Assembly: GCA_964016885.1 (NCBI GenBank)
Contig: OZ024743.1
Span: 80,028,925 to 80,092,924, forward strand
Length of the DNA: 64,000 bases
Direction of reading: 5' to 3'
From: Eledone cirrhosa
Lineage: Eukaryota > Mollusca > Cephalopoda > Octopoda > Eledonidae
Numbering within the stretch: position 1 is the first letter of the stretch; every line of letters begins with the position of its first letter. A program made the position numbers and the translations under genes. The notes under the pieces were generated by a model, which worked only from the letters and a program-made list of their open reading frames with translations, made no database searches and had not been told where the DNA came from. Shown piece by piece: positions 35,300 to 51,499 of the stretch.

Positions 35300-38200
35300 T
35301 CCCTACACTGGGAATATAGAGATGACAGAATCTAGTGAGACACTCTACCTCCCTACACTGGGAATATAGAGATGACAGAATCTAGTGTGGCACTCTACCT
35401 CCCTACACTGGGAATATAGAGATGACAGAATCTATTGTGACACTCTACCTCCCTACACTGGGAATATAGAGATGACAGAATCTAGTGAGACACTCTACCT
35501 ACACTGGGAATATAGAGATGACAGAATCTAGTGTGACACTCTACCTCCCTACGCTGGGAATATAGAGATGACAGAATCTAGTGTGACACTCTACCTACAC
35601 TGGGAATATAGTGATGACAGAATCTAGTGTGACACTCTACCTACACAGGGAATATAGAGATGACAGAATCTAGTGTGACACTCTACCTACACTGGGAATA
35701 TAGAGATGACATAATCTAGTGTGACACTCTACCTACACTGGGAATATAGAGATGATAGAATCTAGTGTGACACTCTACCTCCCTACACTGGAAATATAGA
35801 GATGACAGCATCTAGTGTGACACTCTATCTACACTGGGAATATAGAGATGACAGAATCTAGTGTGACACTCTACCTCCCTACACTGGGAATATAAAGATG
35901 ACAGAAACTAGTGTTACACTCTACCTACACTGGGAATATAGAGATGACAGAATCTAGTGTGACACTCTACCTACCTACACTGGGAATATAAACATGACAT
36001 AATCTAGTGTGACACTCTACCTACCTACACTGGGAATATAGAGATGACAGAATCTAGTGTGACACTCTACCTACACTGAGAATATAGAGATGACAGAATA
36101 TAGTGTGACACTCTACCTACACTGGGGATATAGAGATGACAGAATCTAGTGTGACATTCTACCTACCTACACTGGGAATATAGAGATGACAGAATCTAGT
36201 GTGACACTCTACCTACACTGGGAATATAGAGATGACAGAATCTAGTGTGACACTCTACCTACACTGGGAATATAGAAATGACAGAATCTAGTGTGACACT
36301 ACCTCCCTACACTGGGAATATAGAGATGACATAATCTAGTATGACACTCTACCTACACTGGGAATATAGAGATGACAGAATCTAGTGTGACACTCTACCT
36401 ACACTGGGAATATAGAGATGACAGAATCTAGTGTGACACTCTACCTACACTGGGAATATAGAGATGACAGAATCTAGTGTGACACTCTACCTACACTGGG
36501 GATATAGAGATGACAGAATCTAGTGTGACACTCTACCTACACTGGGGATATAGAGATGACAGAATCTAGTGTGACACTCTACCTACACTGGGAATATAAA
36601 GATGACAGAATCTAGTGTGACACTCTACCTACACTGGGAATATAGAGATGACAGAATCTAGTGTGACACTCTACCTACCTACACTGGGAATATAAAGATG
36701 ACAGAATCTAGTGTGACACTCTACCTACACTGGGAATATAAAGATGACAGAATCTAGTGTGACACTCTACCTACACTGGGAATATAGAGATGACAGAATC
36801 TAGTGTGACACTCTACCTTCACTGGGAATATAAAGATGACAGAATCTAGTGTGACACTCTACCTCCCTACACTGGGAATATAAAGATGACAGAATCTAGT
36901 GTGACACTCTACCTACACTGGGAATATAGAGATGACAGAATCTAGTGTGACACTCTACCTACACTGGGAATATAGAGATGACAGAATCTAGTGTGACACT
37001 CTACCTACACTGGGAATATAGAGATGACAGAATCTAGTGTGACACTCTACCTCCCTACACTGGGAATATAGAGATGACAGAATCTAGTGTGACACTCTAC
37101 CTACACTGGGAATATAGAGATGACAGAATCTAGTGTGACACTCTACCTACACTGGGAATATAGAGATGACAGAATCTAATGTGACACTCTACCTCCCTAC
37201 ACTGGGAATATAGAGATGACAGAATCTAGTGTGACACTCTACCCACACTGGGAATATAGAGATGACAGAATCTAGTGTGACACTCTACCCACACTGGGAA
37301 TATAGAGATGACAGAATCTAGTGTGATACTCTACCTACACTGGGAATATAGAGATGACAGAATCTAGTGTGACACTCTACCTCCCTACACTGGGAATATA
37401 GAGATGACAGAATCTAGTGTGACACTCTACCTACCTACACTGGGAATATAGAGAGGACAGAATCTAGTGTGACACTCTACCCACACTGGGAATATAGAGA
37501 TGACAGAATCTAGTGTGACACTCTACCTACACTGGGAATATAGAGATGACAGAATCCAGTGTGACACTCTACCTACACTGGGAATATAGAGATGACAGAA
37601 TCTAGTGTGACACTCTACCTACACTGGGAATATAGAGATTACAGAATCTAGTGTGACACTCTACCTCCCTACAATGGGAATATAGAGATGACAGCATCTA
37701 GTGTGACACTCTACCTCCACTGGGAATATAGAGATGACAGAATCTAGTGTGACACTCTACCTCCCTACACTGGGAATATAAAGATGACAGAATCTAGTGT
37801 GTCACTCTACCTACACTGGGAATATAGAGATGACAGAATCTAGTGTGACACTCTACCTACACTGGGAATATAGAGATGACAGAATCTAGTGTGACACTCT
37901 ACCTAAACTGGGAATATAGAGATGACAGAATCTAGCGTGACACTCTACCTCCCTACACTGGGAATATAGAGATGACAGAATCTAGTGTGACACTCTACCT
38001 ACACTGGGAATATAGAGATGACAGAATCTAGTGTGACACTCTACCTCCCTACACTGGGAATATAGAGATGACAGCATCTAGTGTGACACTCTACCTCCCT
38101 ACACTGGGAATATAGAGATGACAGAATCTAGTGTGACACTCTACCTACACTGGGAATATAGAGATGACAGAATCTAGTGTGACACTCTACCTCCCTACAC

Positions 38201-41200
38201 TGGGAATATAGAGATGACAGCATCTAGTGTGACACTCTACCTCCCTACACTGGGAATATAGAGATGACAGAATCTAGTGTGACACTCTACCTACACTGGG
38301 AATATAGAGATGACAGAATCTAGTGTGACACTCTACCTACACTGGGAATATAGAGATGACAGAATCTAGTGTGACACTCTACCTACACTGGGAATATAGA
38401 GATGACAGAATCTAGTGTGACACTCTACCTCCCTACACTGGGAATATAAAGATGACAGAATCTAGTGTGACACTCTACCTACACTGGGAATATAGAGATG
38501 ACAGAATCTAGTGTGACACTCTACCTACACTGGGAATATAGAGATGACAGAATCTAGTGTGACACTCTACCTACACTGGGAATATAGAGATGACAGAATC
38601 TAGTGTGACACTCTACCTCCCTACACTGGGAATATAGAGATGACAGAATCTAGTGTGACACTCTACCTACACTGGGAATATAGAGATGACAGAATCTAGT
38701 GTGACACTCTACCTACACTGGGAATATAGAGATGACAGAATCTAGTGTGACACTCTACCTCCCTACACTGGGAATATAGAGATGACAGAATCTAGTGAGA
38801 CACTCTACCTCCCTACACTGGGAATATAGAGATGACAGAATCTAGTGTGGCACTCTACCTCCCTACACTGGGAATATAGAGATGACAGAATCTATTGTGA
38901 CACTCTACCTCCCTACACTGGGAATATAGAGATGACAGAATCTAGTGAGACACTCTACCTACACTGGGAATATAGAGATGACAGAATCTAGTGTGACACT
39001 CTACCTCCCTACGCTGGGAATATAGAGATGACAGAATCTAGTGTGACACTCTACCTACACTGGGAATATAGTGATGACAGAATCTAGTGTGACACTCTAC
39101 CTACACAGGGAATATAGAGATGACAGAATCTAGTGTGACACTCTACCTACACTGGGAATATAGAGATGACATAATCTAGTGTGACACTCTACCTACACTG
39201 GGAATATAGAGATGATAGAATCTAGTGTGACACTCTACCTCCCTACACTGGAAATATAGAGATGACAGCATCTAGTGTGACACTCTATCTACACTGGGAA
39301 TATAGAGATGACAGAATCTAGTGTGACACTCTACCTCCCTACACTGGGAATATAAAGATGACAGAAACTAGTGTTACACTCTACCTACACTGGGAATATA
39401 GAGATGACAGAATCTAGTGTGACACTCTACCTACCTACACTGGGAATATAAACATGACATAATCTAGTGTGACACTCTACCTACCTACACTGGGAATATA
39501 GAGATGACAGAATCTAGTGTGACACTCTACCTACACTGAGAATATAGAGATGACAGAATATAGTGTGACACTCTACCTACACTGGGGATATAGAGATGAC
39601 AGAATCTAGTGTGACATTCTACCTACCTACACTGGGAATATAGAGATGACAGAATCTAGTGTGACACTCTACCTACACTGGGAATATAGAGATGACAGAA
39701 TCTAGTGTGACACTCTACCTACACTGGGAATATAGAAATGACAGAATCTAGTGTGACACTACCTCCCTACACTGGGAATATAGAGATGACATAATCTAGT
39801 ATGACACTCTACCTACACTGGGAATATAGAGATGACAGAATCTAGTGTGACACTCTACCTACACTGGGAATATAGAGATGACAGAATCTAGTGTGACACT
39901 CTACCTACACTGGGAATATAGAGATGACAGAATCTAGTGTGACACTCTACCTACACTGGGGATATAGAGATGACAGAATCTAGTGTGACACTCTACCTAC
40001 ACTGGGGATATAGAGATGACAGAATCTAGTGTGACACTCTACCTACACTGGGAATATAAAGATGACAGAATCTAGTGTGACACTCTACCTACACTGGGAA
40101 TATAGAGATGACAGAATCTAGTGTGACACTCTACCTACCTACACTGGGAATATAAAGATGACAGAATCTAGTGTGACACTCTACCTACACTGGGAATATA
40201 AAGATGACAGAATCTAGTGTGACACTCTACCTACACTGGGAATATAGAGATGACAGAATCTAGTGTGACACTCTACCTTCACTGGGAATATAAAGATGAC
40301 AGAATCTAGTGTGACACTCTACCTCCCTACACTGGGAATATAAAGATGACAGAATCTAGTGTGACACTCTACCTACACTGGGAATATAGAGATGACAGAA
40401 TCTAGTGTGACACTCTACCTACACTGGGAATATAGAGATGACAGAATCTAGTGTGACACTCTACCTACACTGGGAATATAGAGATGACAGAATCTAGTGT
40501 GACACTCTACCTCCCTACACTGGGAATATAGAGATGACAGAATCTAGTGTGACACTCTACCTACACTGGGAATATAGAGATGACAGAATCTAGTGTGACA
40601 CTCTACCTACACTGGGAATATAGAGATGACAGAATCTAATGTGACACTCTACCTCCCTACACTGGGAATATAGAGATGACAGAATCTAGTGTGACACTCT
40701 ACCCACACTGGGAATATAGAGATGACAGAATCTAGTGTGACACTCTACCCACACTGGGAATATAGAGATGACAGAATCTAGTGTGATACTCTACCTACAC
40801 TGGGAATATAGAGATGACAGAATCTAGTGTGACACTCTACCTCCCTACACTGGGAATATAGAGATGACAGAATCTAGTGTGACACTCTACCTACCTACAC
40901 TGGGAATATAGAGAGGACAGAATCTAGTGTGACACTCTACCCACACTGGGAATATAGAGATGACAGAATCTAGTGTGACACTCTACCTACACTGGGAATA
41001 TAGAGATGACAGAATCCAGTGTGACACTCTACCTACACTGGGAATATAGAGATGACAGAATCTAGTGTGACACTCTACCTACACTGGGAATATAGAGATT
41101 ACAGAATCTAGTGTGACACTCTACCTCCCTACAATGGGAATATAGAGATGACAGCATCTAGTGTGACACTCTACCTCCACTGGGAATATAGAGATGACAG

Positions 41201-42200
41201 AATCTAGTGTGACACTCTACCTCCCTACACTGGGAATATAAAGATGACAGAATCTAGTGTGTCACTCTACCTACACTGGGAATATAGAGATGACAGAATC
41301 TAGTGTGACACTCTACCTACACTGGGAATATAGAGATGACAGAATCTAGTGTGACACTCTACCTAAACTGGGAATATAGAGATGACAGAATCTAGCGTGA
41401 CTCTCTACCTCCCTACACTGGGAATATAGAGATGACAGAATCTAGTGTGACACTCTACCTACACTGGGAATATAGAGATGACAGAATCTAGTGTGACACT
41501 CTACCTCCCTACACTGGGAATATAGAGATGACAGCATCTAGTGTGACACTCTACCTCCCTACACTGGGAATATAGAGATGACAGAATCTAGTGTGACACT
41601 CTACCTACACTGGGAATATAGAGATGACAGAATCTAGTGTGACACTCTACCTCCCTACACTGGGAATATAGAGATGACAGCATCTAGTGTGACACTCTAC
41701 CTCCCTACACTGGGAATATAGAGATGACAGAATCTAGTGTGACACTCTACCTACACTGGGAATATAGAGATGACAGAATCTAGTGTGACACTCTACCTAC
41801 ACTGGGAATATAGAGATGACAGAATCTAGTGTGACACTCTACCTACACTGGGAATATAGAGATGACAGAATCTAGTGTGACACTCTACCTCCCTACACTG
41901 GGAATATAAAGATGACAGAATCTAGTGTGACACTCTACCTACACTGGGAATATAGAGATGACAGAATCTAGTGTGACACTCTACCTACACTGGGAATATA
42001 GAGATGACAGAATCTAGTGTGACACTCTACCTACACTGGGAATATAGAGATGACAGAATCTAGTGTGACACTCTACCTCCCTACACTGGGAATATAGAGA
42101 TGACAGAATCTAGTGTGACACTCTACCTACACTGGGAATATAGAGATGACAGAATCTAGTGTGACACTCTACCTACACTGGGAATATAGAGATGACAGAA
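35300..42200 (+). repeat. Satellite higher-order block B, two copies (3,460-bp offset)
   Basis: The pairs CTACACAGGG at 35641 and 39101, TCTAGTGTGG at 35381 and 38841, TCTAGTGAGA near 35331 and 38791, and TAGAGATTAC at 37633 and 41093 all differ by exactly 3,460 bp. Copy 1 ends and copy 2 begins near 38.75 kb. A private variant (GTGACTCTCTACC near 41398) distinguishes copy 2. Confidence 0.85.
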
Positions 42201-45200
42201 TCTAGTGTGACACTCTACCTCCCTACACTGGGAATATAGAGATGACAGAATCTAGTGTGACACTCTACCCACACTGGGAATATAGAGATGACAGAATCTA
42301 GTGTGACACTCTACCCACACTGGGAATATAGAGATGACAGAATCTAGTGTGATACTCTACCTACACTGGGAATATAGAGATGACAGAATCTAGTGTGACA
42401 CTCTACCTCCCTACACTGGGAATATAGAGATGACAGAATCTAGTGTGACACTCTACCTACCTACACTGGGAATATAGAGAGGACAGAATCTAGTGTGACA
42501 CTCTACCCACACTGGGAATATAGAGATGACAGAATCTAGTGTGACACTCTACCTACACTGGGAATATAGAGATGACAGAATCCAGTGTGACACTCTACCT
42601 ACACTGGGAATATAGAGATGACAGAATCTAGTGTGACACTCTACCTACACTGGGAATATAGAGATGACAGAATCTAGTGTGACACTCTACCTCCCTACAA
42701 TGGGAATATAGAGATGACAGCATCTAGTGTGACACTCTACCTCCACTGGGAATATAGAGATGACAGAATCTAGTGTGACACTCTACCTCCCTACACTGGG
42801 AATATAAAGATGACAGAATCTAGTGTGTCACTCTACCTACACTGGGAATATAGAGATGACAGAATCTAGTGTGACACTCTACCTACACTGGGAATATAGA
42901 GATGACAGAATCTAGTGTGACACTCTACCTAAACTGGGAATATAGAGATGACAGAATCTAGCGTGACACTCTACCTCCCTACACTGGGAATATAGAGATG
43001 ACAGAATCTAGTGTGACACTCTACCTAAACTGGGAATATAGAGATGACAGAATCTAGCGTGACACTCTACCTCCCTACACTGGGAATATAGAGATGACAG
43101 AATCTAGTGTGACACTCTACCTACACTGGGAATATAGAGATGACAGAATCTAGTGTGACACTCTACCTACACTGGGAATATAGAGATGACAGAATCTAGT
43201 GTGACACTCTACCTCCCTACACTGGGAATATAGAGATGACAGAATCTAGTGAGACACTCTACCTCCCTACACTGGGAATATAGAGATGACAGAATCTAGT
43301 GTGACACTCTACCTCCCTACACTGGGAATATAGAGATGACAGAATCTAGTGTGACACTCTACCTCCATACACTGGGAATATAGAGATGACAGAATCTAGT
43401 GTGATACTCTACCTACACTGGGAATATAGAGATGACAGAATCTAGTGTGACACTCTACCTACACTGGGAATATAGAGATGACAGAATCTAGTGTGACACT
43501 CTACCTACACTGGGAATATAGAGATGACAGAATCTAGTGTGACACTCTACCTCCCTACACTGGGAATATAGAGATGACAGAATCTAGTGTGACACTCTAC
43601 CTCCCTACACTGGGAATGTAGAGATGACAGAATCTAGTGTGACATTCTACCTCCCTACACTGGGAATATAGAGATGACAGAATCTAGTGTGACACTCTAC
43701 CTACACTGGGAATATAGAGATGACAGAATCTAGTGTGACACTACCTCCCTACACTGGGAATATAGAGATGACATAATCTAGTGTGACACTCTACCTACAC
43801 TGGGAATATAGAGATGACAGAATCTAGTGTGACACTCTACCTACACTGGGAATATAGAGATGACAGAATCTAGTGTGACACTCTACCTACACTGGGAATA
43901 TAGAGATGACAGAATCTAGTGTGACACTCTACCTACACTGGGAATATAGAGATGACAGAATCTAGTGTGACACTCTACCTACACTGGGAATATAAAGATG
44001 ACAGAATCTAGTGTGACACTCTACCTACACTGGGAATATAGAGATGACAGAATCTAGTGTGACACTCTACCTCCCTACACTGGGAATATAGAGATGACAG
44101 CATCTAGTGTGACACTCTACCTACACTGGGAATATAGAGATGACAGAATCTAGTGTGACACTCTACCTCCCTACACTGGGAATATAAAGATGACAGAATC
44201 TAATGTGACACTCTACCTACACTGGGAATATAGAGATGACAGAATCTAGTGTGACACTCTACCTACCTACACTGGGAATATAGAGATGACAGAATCTAGT
44301 GTGACACTCTACCTACACTGGGAATATAGAGATGACAGTATCTAGTGTGACACTCTACCTACACTGGGAATATAGAGATGACAGAATCTAGTGTGACACT
44401 CTACCTACCTACACTGGGAATATAAAAATGACAGAATCTAGTGTGACACTCTACCTCCCTACACTGGGAATATAAAGATGACAGAATCTAGTGTGACACT
44501 CTACCTACACTGGGAATATAGAGATGACAGAATCTAGTGTGACACTCTACCTACCTACACTGGGAATATAAAGATGACAGAATCTAGTGTGACACTCTAC
44601 CTCCCTACACTGGGAATATAGAGATGACAGAATCTAGTGTGACACTCTACCTACCTACACTGGGAATATAGAGATGACAGAATCTAGTGTGACACTCTAC
44701 CCACACTGGGAATATAGAGATGACAGAATCTAGTGTGACACTCTACCTACACTGGGAATATAGAGATGACAGAATCCAGTGTGACACTCTACCTCCCTAC
44801 ACTGGGAATATAGAGATGACAGCATCTAGTGTGACACTCTACCTCCACTGGGAATATAGAGATGACAGAATCTAGTGTGACACTCTACCTCCCTACACTG
44901 GGAATATAAAGATGACAGAATCTAGTGTGACACTCTACCTACACTGGGAATATAGAGATGACAGAATCTAGTGTGACACTCTACCTACACTGGGAATATA
45001 GAGATGACAGAATCTAGTGTGACACTCTACCTACACTGGGAATATAGAGATGACAGAATCTAGTGTGACACTCTACCTACACTGTGAATATAGAGAAGAC
45101 AGAATCTAGTGTGACACTCTACCTACACTGGGAATATAGAGATGACAGAATCTAGCGTGACACTCTACCTCCCTACACTGGGAATATAGAGATGACAGAA

Positions 45201-46500
45201 TCTAGTGTGACACTCTACCTACACTGGGAATATAGAGATGACAGAATCTAGTGTGACACTCTACCTACACTGGGAATATAGAGATGACAGAATCTAGTGT
45301 GACACTCTACCTCCCTACACTGGGAATATAGAGATGACAGAATCTAGTGAGACACTCTACCTCCCTACACTGGGAATATAGAGATGACAGAATCTAGTGT
45401 GGCACTCTACCTCCCTACACTGGGAATATAGAGATGACAGAATCTATTGTGACACTCTACCTCCCTACACTGGGAATATAGAGATGACAGAATCTAGTGA
45501 GACACTCTACCTACACTGGGAATATAGAGATGACAGAATCTAGTGTGACACTCTACCTCCCTACGCTGGGAATATAGAGATGACAGAATCTAGTGTGACA
45601 CTCTACCTACACTGGGAATATAGTGATGACAGAATCTAGTGTGACACTCTACCTACACTGGGAATATAGAGATGACAGAATCTAGTGTGACACTCTACCT
45701 ACACTGGGAATATAGAGATGACATAATCTAGTGTGACACTCTACCTACACTGGGAATATAGAGATGATAGAATCTAGTGTGACACTCTACCTCCCTACAC
45801 TGGAAATATAGAGATGACAGCATCTAGTGTGACACTCTACCTACACTGGGAATATAGAGATGACAGAATCTAGTGTGACACTCTACCTCCCTACACTGGG
45901 AATATAAAGATGACAGAAACTAGTGTTACACTCTACCTACACTGGGAATATAGAGATGACAGAATCTAGTGTGACACTCTACCTACCTACACTGGGAATA
46001 TAAACATGACATAATCTAGTGTGACACTCTACCTACCTACACTGGGAATATAGAGATGACAGAATCTAGTGTGACACTCTACCTACACTGAGAATATAGA
46101 GATGACAGAATATAGTGTGACACTCTACCTACACTGGGGATATAGAGATGACAGAATCTAGTGTGACATTCTACCTACCTACACTGGGAATATAGAGATG
46201 ACAGAATCTAGTGTGACACTCTACCTACACTGGGAATATAGAGATGACAGAATCTAGTGTGACACTCTACCTACACTGGGAATATAGAAATGACAGAATC
46301 TAGTGTGACACTACCTCCCTACACTGGGAATATAGAGATGACATAATCTAGTATGACACTCTACCTACACTGGGAATATAGAGATGACAGAATCTAGTGT
46401 GACACTCTACCTACACTGGGAATATAGAGATGACAGAATCTAGTGTGACACTCTACCTACACTGGGAATATAGAGATGACAGAATCTAGTGTGACACTCT
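40400..46500 (+). repeat. Satellite duplicate of 30.4-36.5 kb (10,012-bp offset)
   Basis: Markers repeat at an offset of exactly 10,012 bp: TAGAGATTAC 31081/41093, GGAATGTAGA 33601/43613, TAAAAATGAC 34411/44423, CTGTGAATATAGAGAAGAC 35071/45083, GATGATAG 35751/45763 and AACATGACAT 35991/46003. Near 36.5/46.5 kb one 46-bp unit is missing in the later copy. Block B lies between and partly overlaps, so duplications are nested. Confidence 0.8.
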
Positions 46501-46999
46501 ACCTACACTGGGGATATAGAGATGACAGAATCTAGTGTGACACTCTACCTACACTGGGAATATAAAGATGACAGAATCTAGTGTGACACTCTACCTACAC
46601 TGGGAATATAGAGATGACAGAATCTAGTGTGACACTCTACCTACACTGGGAATATAGAGATGACAGAATCTAGTGTGACACTCTACCTACACTGGGAATA
46701 TAGAGATGACAGAATCTAGTGTGACACTCTACCTACCTACACTGGGAATATAAAGATGACAGAATCTAGTGTGACACTCTACCTACACTGGGAATATAAA
46801 GATGACAGAATCTAGTGTGACACTCTACCTACACTGGGAATATAGAGATGACAGAATCTAGTGTGACACTCTACCTTCACTGGGAATATAAAGATGACAG
46901 AATCTAGTGTGACACTCTACCTCCCTACACTGGGAATATAAAGATGACAGAATCTAGTGTGACACTCTACCTACACTGGGAATATAGAGATGACAGAAT

Positions 47000-49900
47000 C
47001 TAGTGTGACACTCTACCTACCTACACTGGGAATATAAAGATGACAGAATCTAGTGTGACACTCTACCTCCCTACACTGGGAATATAGAGATGACAGAATC
47101 TAGTGTGACACTCTACCTACCTACACTGGGAATATAGAGATGACAGAATCTAGTGTGACACTCTACCCACACTGGGAATATAGACATGACAGAATCTAGT
47201 GTGACACTCTACCTACACTGGGAATATAGAGATGACAGAATCCAGTGTGACACTCTACCTACACTGGGAATATAGAGATGACAGAATCTAGTGTGACACT
47301 CTACCTACACTGGGAATATAGAGATGACAGAATCTAGTGTGACACTCTACCTCCCTACACTGGGAATATAGAGATGACAGCATCTAGTGTGACACTCTAC
47401 CTCCACTGGGAATATAGAGATGACAGAATCTAGTGTGACACTCTACCTCCCTACACTGGGAATATAAAGATGACAGAATCTAGTGTGACACTCTACCTAC
47501 ACTGGGAATATAGAGATGACAGAATCTAGTGTGACACTCTACCTACACTGGGAATATAGAGATGACAGAATCTAGTGTGTCACTCTACCTACACTGGGAA
47601 TATAGAGATGACAGAATCTAGTGTGACACTCTACCTGCCGACACTGGGAATATAAAGATGACAGAATCTAGTGTGACACTCTACCTACACTGGGAATATA
47701 GAGATGACAGAATCTAGTGTGACACTCTACCTACACTGGGAATATAGAGATGACAGAATCTAGTGTGACACTCTACGTACACTGTGAATATAGAGAAGAC
47801 AGAATCTAGTGTGACACTCTACCTACACTGGGAATATAGAGATGACAGAATCTAGCGTGACACTCTACCTCCCTACACTGGGAATATAGAGATGACAGAA
47901 TCTAGTGTGACACTCTACCTACACTGGGAATATAGAGATGACAGAATCTAGTGTGACACTCTACCTCCCTACACTGGGAATATAGAGATGACAGAATCTA
48001 GTGAGACACTCTACCTCCCTACACTGGGAATATAGAGATGACAGAATCTAGTGTGGCACTCTACCTCCCTACACTGGGAATATAGAGATGACAGAATCTA
48101 GTGTGACACTCTACCTCCCTACACTGGGAATATAGAGATGACAGAATCTAGTGTGACACTCTACCTCCCTACGCTGGGAATATAGAGATGACAGAATCTA
48201 GTGTGACACTCTACCTACACTGGGAATATAGTGATGACAGAATCTAGTGTGACACTCTACCTACACTGGGAATATAGAGATGACAGAATCTAGTGTGACA
48301 CTCTACCTACACTGGGGATATAGAGATGACAGAATCTAGTGTGGCACTCTACCTCCCTACACTGGGAATATAGAGATGACATAATCTACTGTGACACTCT
48401 ACCTCCATACACTGGGAATATAGAGATGACAGAATCTAGTGTGATACTCTACCTACACTGGGAATATAGAGATGACAGAATCTAGTGTGACACTCTACCT
48501 ACACTGGGAATATAGAGATGACAGAATCTAGTGTGATACTCTACCTACACTGGGAATATAGAGATGACAGAATCTAGTGTGACACTCTACCTCCCTACAC
48601 TGGGAATATAGAGATGACAGAATTTAGTGTGACACTCTACCTACACTGGGAATATAGAGATGACAGAATCTAGTGTGACACTCTACCTACACTGGGAATA
48701 TAGAGATGACAGAATCTAGTGTGACACTCTACCTACACTGGGAATATAGAGATGACAGAATCTAGTGTGACACTCTACCTCCCTACACTGGGAATATAGA
48801 GATGACAGAATCTAGTGTGACACTCTACATCCCTACACTGGGAATATTGAGATGACAGAATCTAGTGTGGAACTCTAGCTACACTGGGAATATAGAGATG
48901 ACAGAATCTAGTGTGACACTCTACCTACACTGGGAATATAGAGATGACAGAATCTAGTGTGACACTCTACCTCCCTACACTGGGAATATAAAGATGACAG
49001 AATCTAGTGTGACACTCTACCTACACTGGGAATATAGAGATGACAGAATCTAGTGTGACACTCTACCTACCTACACTGGGAATATAAAGATGACAGAATC
49101 TAGTGTGACACTCTACCTCCCTACAATTGGGAATATAGAGATGACAGAATCTAGTGTGACACTCTACCTACCTACACTGGGAATATAGAGATGACAGAAT
49201 CTAGTGTGACACTCTACCCACACTGGGAATATAGACATGACAGAATCTAGTGTGACACTCTACCTACACTGGGAATATAGAGATGACAGAATCCAGTGTG
49301 ACACTCTACCTACACTGGGAATATAGAGATGACAGAATCTAGTGTGACACTCTACCTACACTGGGAATATAGAGATGACAGAATCTAGTGTGACACTCTA
49401 CCTCCCTACACTGGGAATATAGAGATGACAGCATCTAGTGTGACACTCTACCTCCACTGGGAATATAGAGATGACAGAATCTAGTGTGACACTCTACCTC
49501 CCTACACTGGGAATATAAAGATGACAGAATCTAGTGTGACACTCTACCTACACTGGGAATATAGAGATGACAGAATCTAGTGTGACACTCTACCTACACT
49601 GGGAATATAGAGATGACAGAATCTAGTGTGTCACTCTACCTACACTGGGAATATAGAGATGACAGAATCTAGTGTGACACTCTACCTGCCGACACTGGGA
49701 ATATAAAGATGACAGAATCTAGTGTGACACTCTACCTACACTGGGAATATAGAGATGACAGAATCTAGTGTGACACTCTACCTACACTGGGAATATAGAG
49801 ATGACAGAATCTAGTGTGACACTCTACGTACACTGTGAATATAGAGAAGACAGAATCTAGTGTGACACTCTACCTACACTGGGAATATAGAGATGACAGA

Positions 49901-51100
49901 ATCTAGCGTGACACTCTACCTCCCTACACTGGGAATATAGAGATGACAGAATCTAGTGTGACACTCTACCTACACTGGGAATATAGAGATGACAGAATCT
50001 AGTGTGACACTCTACCTCCCTACACTGGGAATATAGAGATGACAGAATCTAGTGAGACACTCTACCTCCCTACACTGGGAATATAGAGATGACAGAATCT
50101 AGTGTGGCACTCTACCTCCCTACACTGGGAATATAGAGATGACAGAATCTAGTGTGACACTCTACCTCCCTACACTGGGAATATAGAGATGACAGAATCT
50201 AGTGTGACACTCTACCTCCCTACGCTGGGAATATAGAGATGACAGAATCTAGTGTGACACTCTACCTACACTGGGAATATAGTGATGACAGAATCTAGTG
50301 TGACACTCTACCTACACTGGGAATATAGAGATGACAGAATCTAGTGTGACACTCTACCTACACTGGGGATATAGAGATGACAGAATCTAGTGTGGCACTC
50401 TACCTCCCTACACTGGGAATATAGAGATGACATAATCTACTGTGACACTCTACCTCCATACACTGGGAATATAGAGATGACAGAATCTAGTGTGATACTC
50501 TACCTACACTGGGAATATAGAGATGACAGAATCTAGTGTGACACTCTACCTACACTGGGAATATAGAGATGACAGAATCTAGTGTGATACTCTACCTACA
50601 CTGGGAATATAGAGATGACAGAATCTAGTGTGACACTCTACCTCCCTACACTGGGAATATAGAGATGACAGAATTTAGTGTGACACTCTACCTACACTGG
50701 GAATATAGAGATGATAGAATCTAGTGTGACACTCTACCTACACTGGGAATATAGAGATGACAGAATCTAGTGTGACACTCTACCTACACTGGGAATATAG
50801 AGATGACAGAATCTAGTGTGACACTCTACCTCCCTACACTGGGAATATAGAGATGACAGAATCTAGTGTGACACTCTACATCCCTACACTGGGAATATTG
50901 AGATGACAGAATCTAGTGTGGAACTCTAGCTACACTGGGAATATAGAGATGACAGAATCTAGTGTGACACTCTACCTACACTGGGAATATAGAGATGACA
51001 GAATCTAGTGTGACACTCTACCTCCCTACAGTGGGAATATAGAGATGACAGAATCTAGTGTGACACTCTACCTCCCTACACTGGGAATATAGAGATGACA
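47000..51100 (+). repeat. Satellite tandem duplicate (2,051-bp offset)
   Basis: CTACGTACACTGTGAATA with its TGTGAAT at 47783 and 49834, and GGAACTCTAGC with its AACTCT at 48871 and 50922, both differ by 2,051 bp. One copy carries a private insertion (ACAATTGGG near 49125). Part of this block recurs again 3,430 bp further (TGTGAAT at 53264, AACTCT at 54352). Confidence 0.8.
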
Positions 51101-51499
51101 GAATCTAGTGTGACACTCTACCTCCCTACACTGGGAATATAGAGATGACAGAATCTAGTGTGACACTCTACATCCCTACACTGGGAATATTGAGATGACA
51201 GAATCTAGTGTGGAACTCTAGCTACACTGGGAATATAGAGATGACAGAATCTAGTGTGACACTCTACCTACACTGGGAATATAGAGATGACAGAATCTAG
51301 TGTGACACTCTACCTCCCTACAGTGGGAATATAGAGATGACAGAATCTAGTGTGACACTCTACCTCCCTACACTGGGAATATAGAGATGACAGAATCTAG
51401 TGAGACACTCTACCTACCTACACTGGGAATATAGAGATGACAGAATCTAGTGTGACACTCTACCTACCTACACTGGGAATATAAACATGACATAATCTA

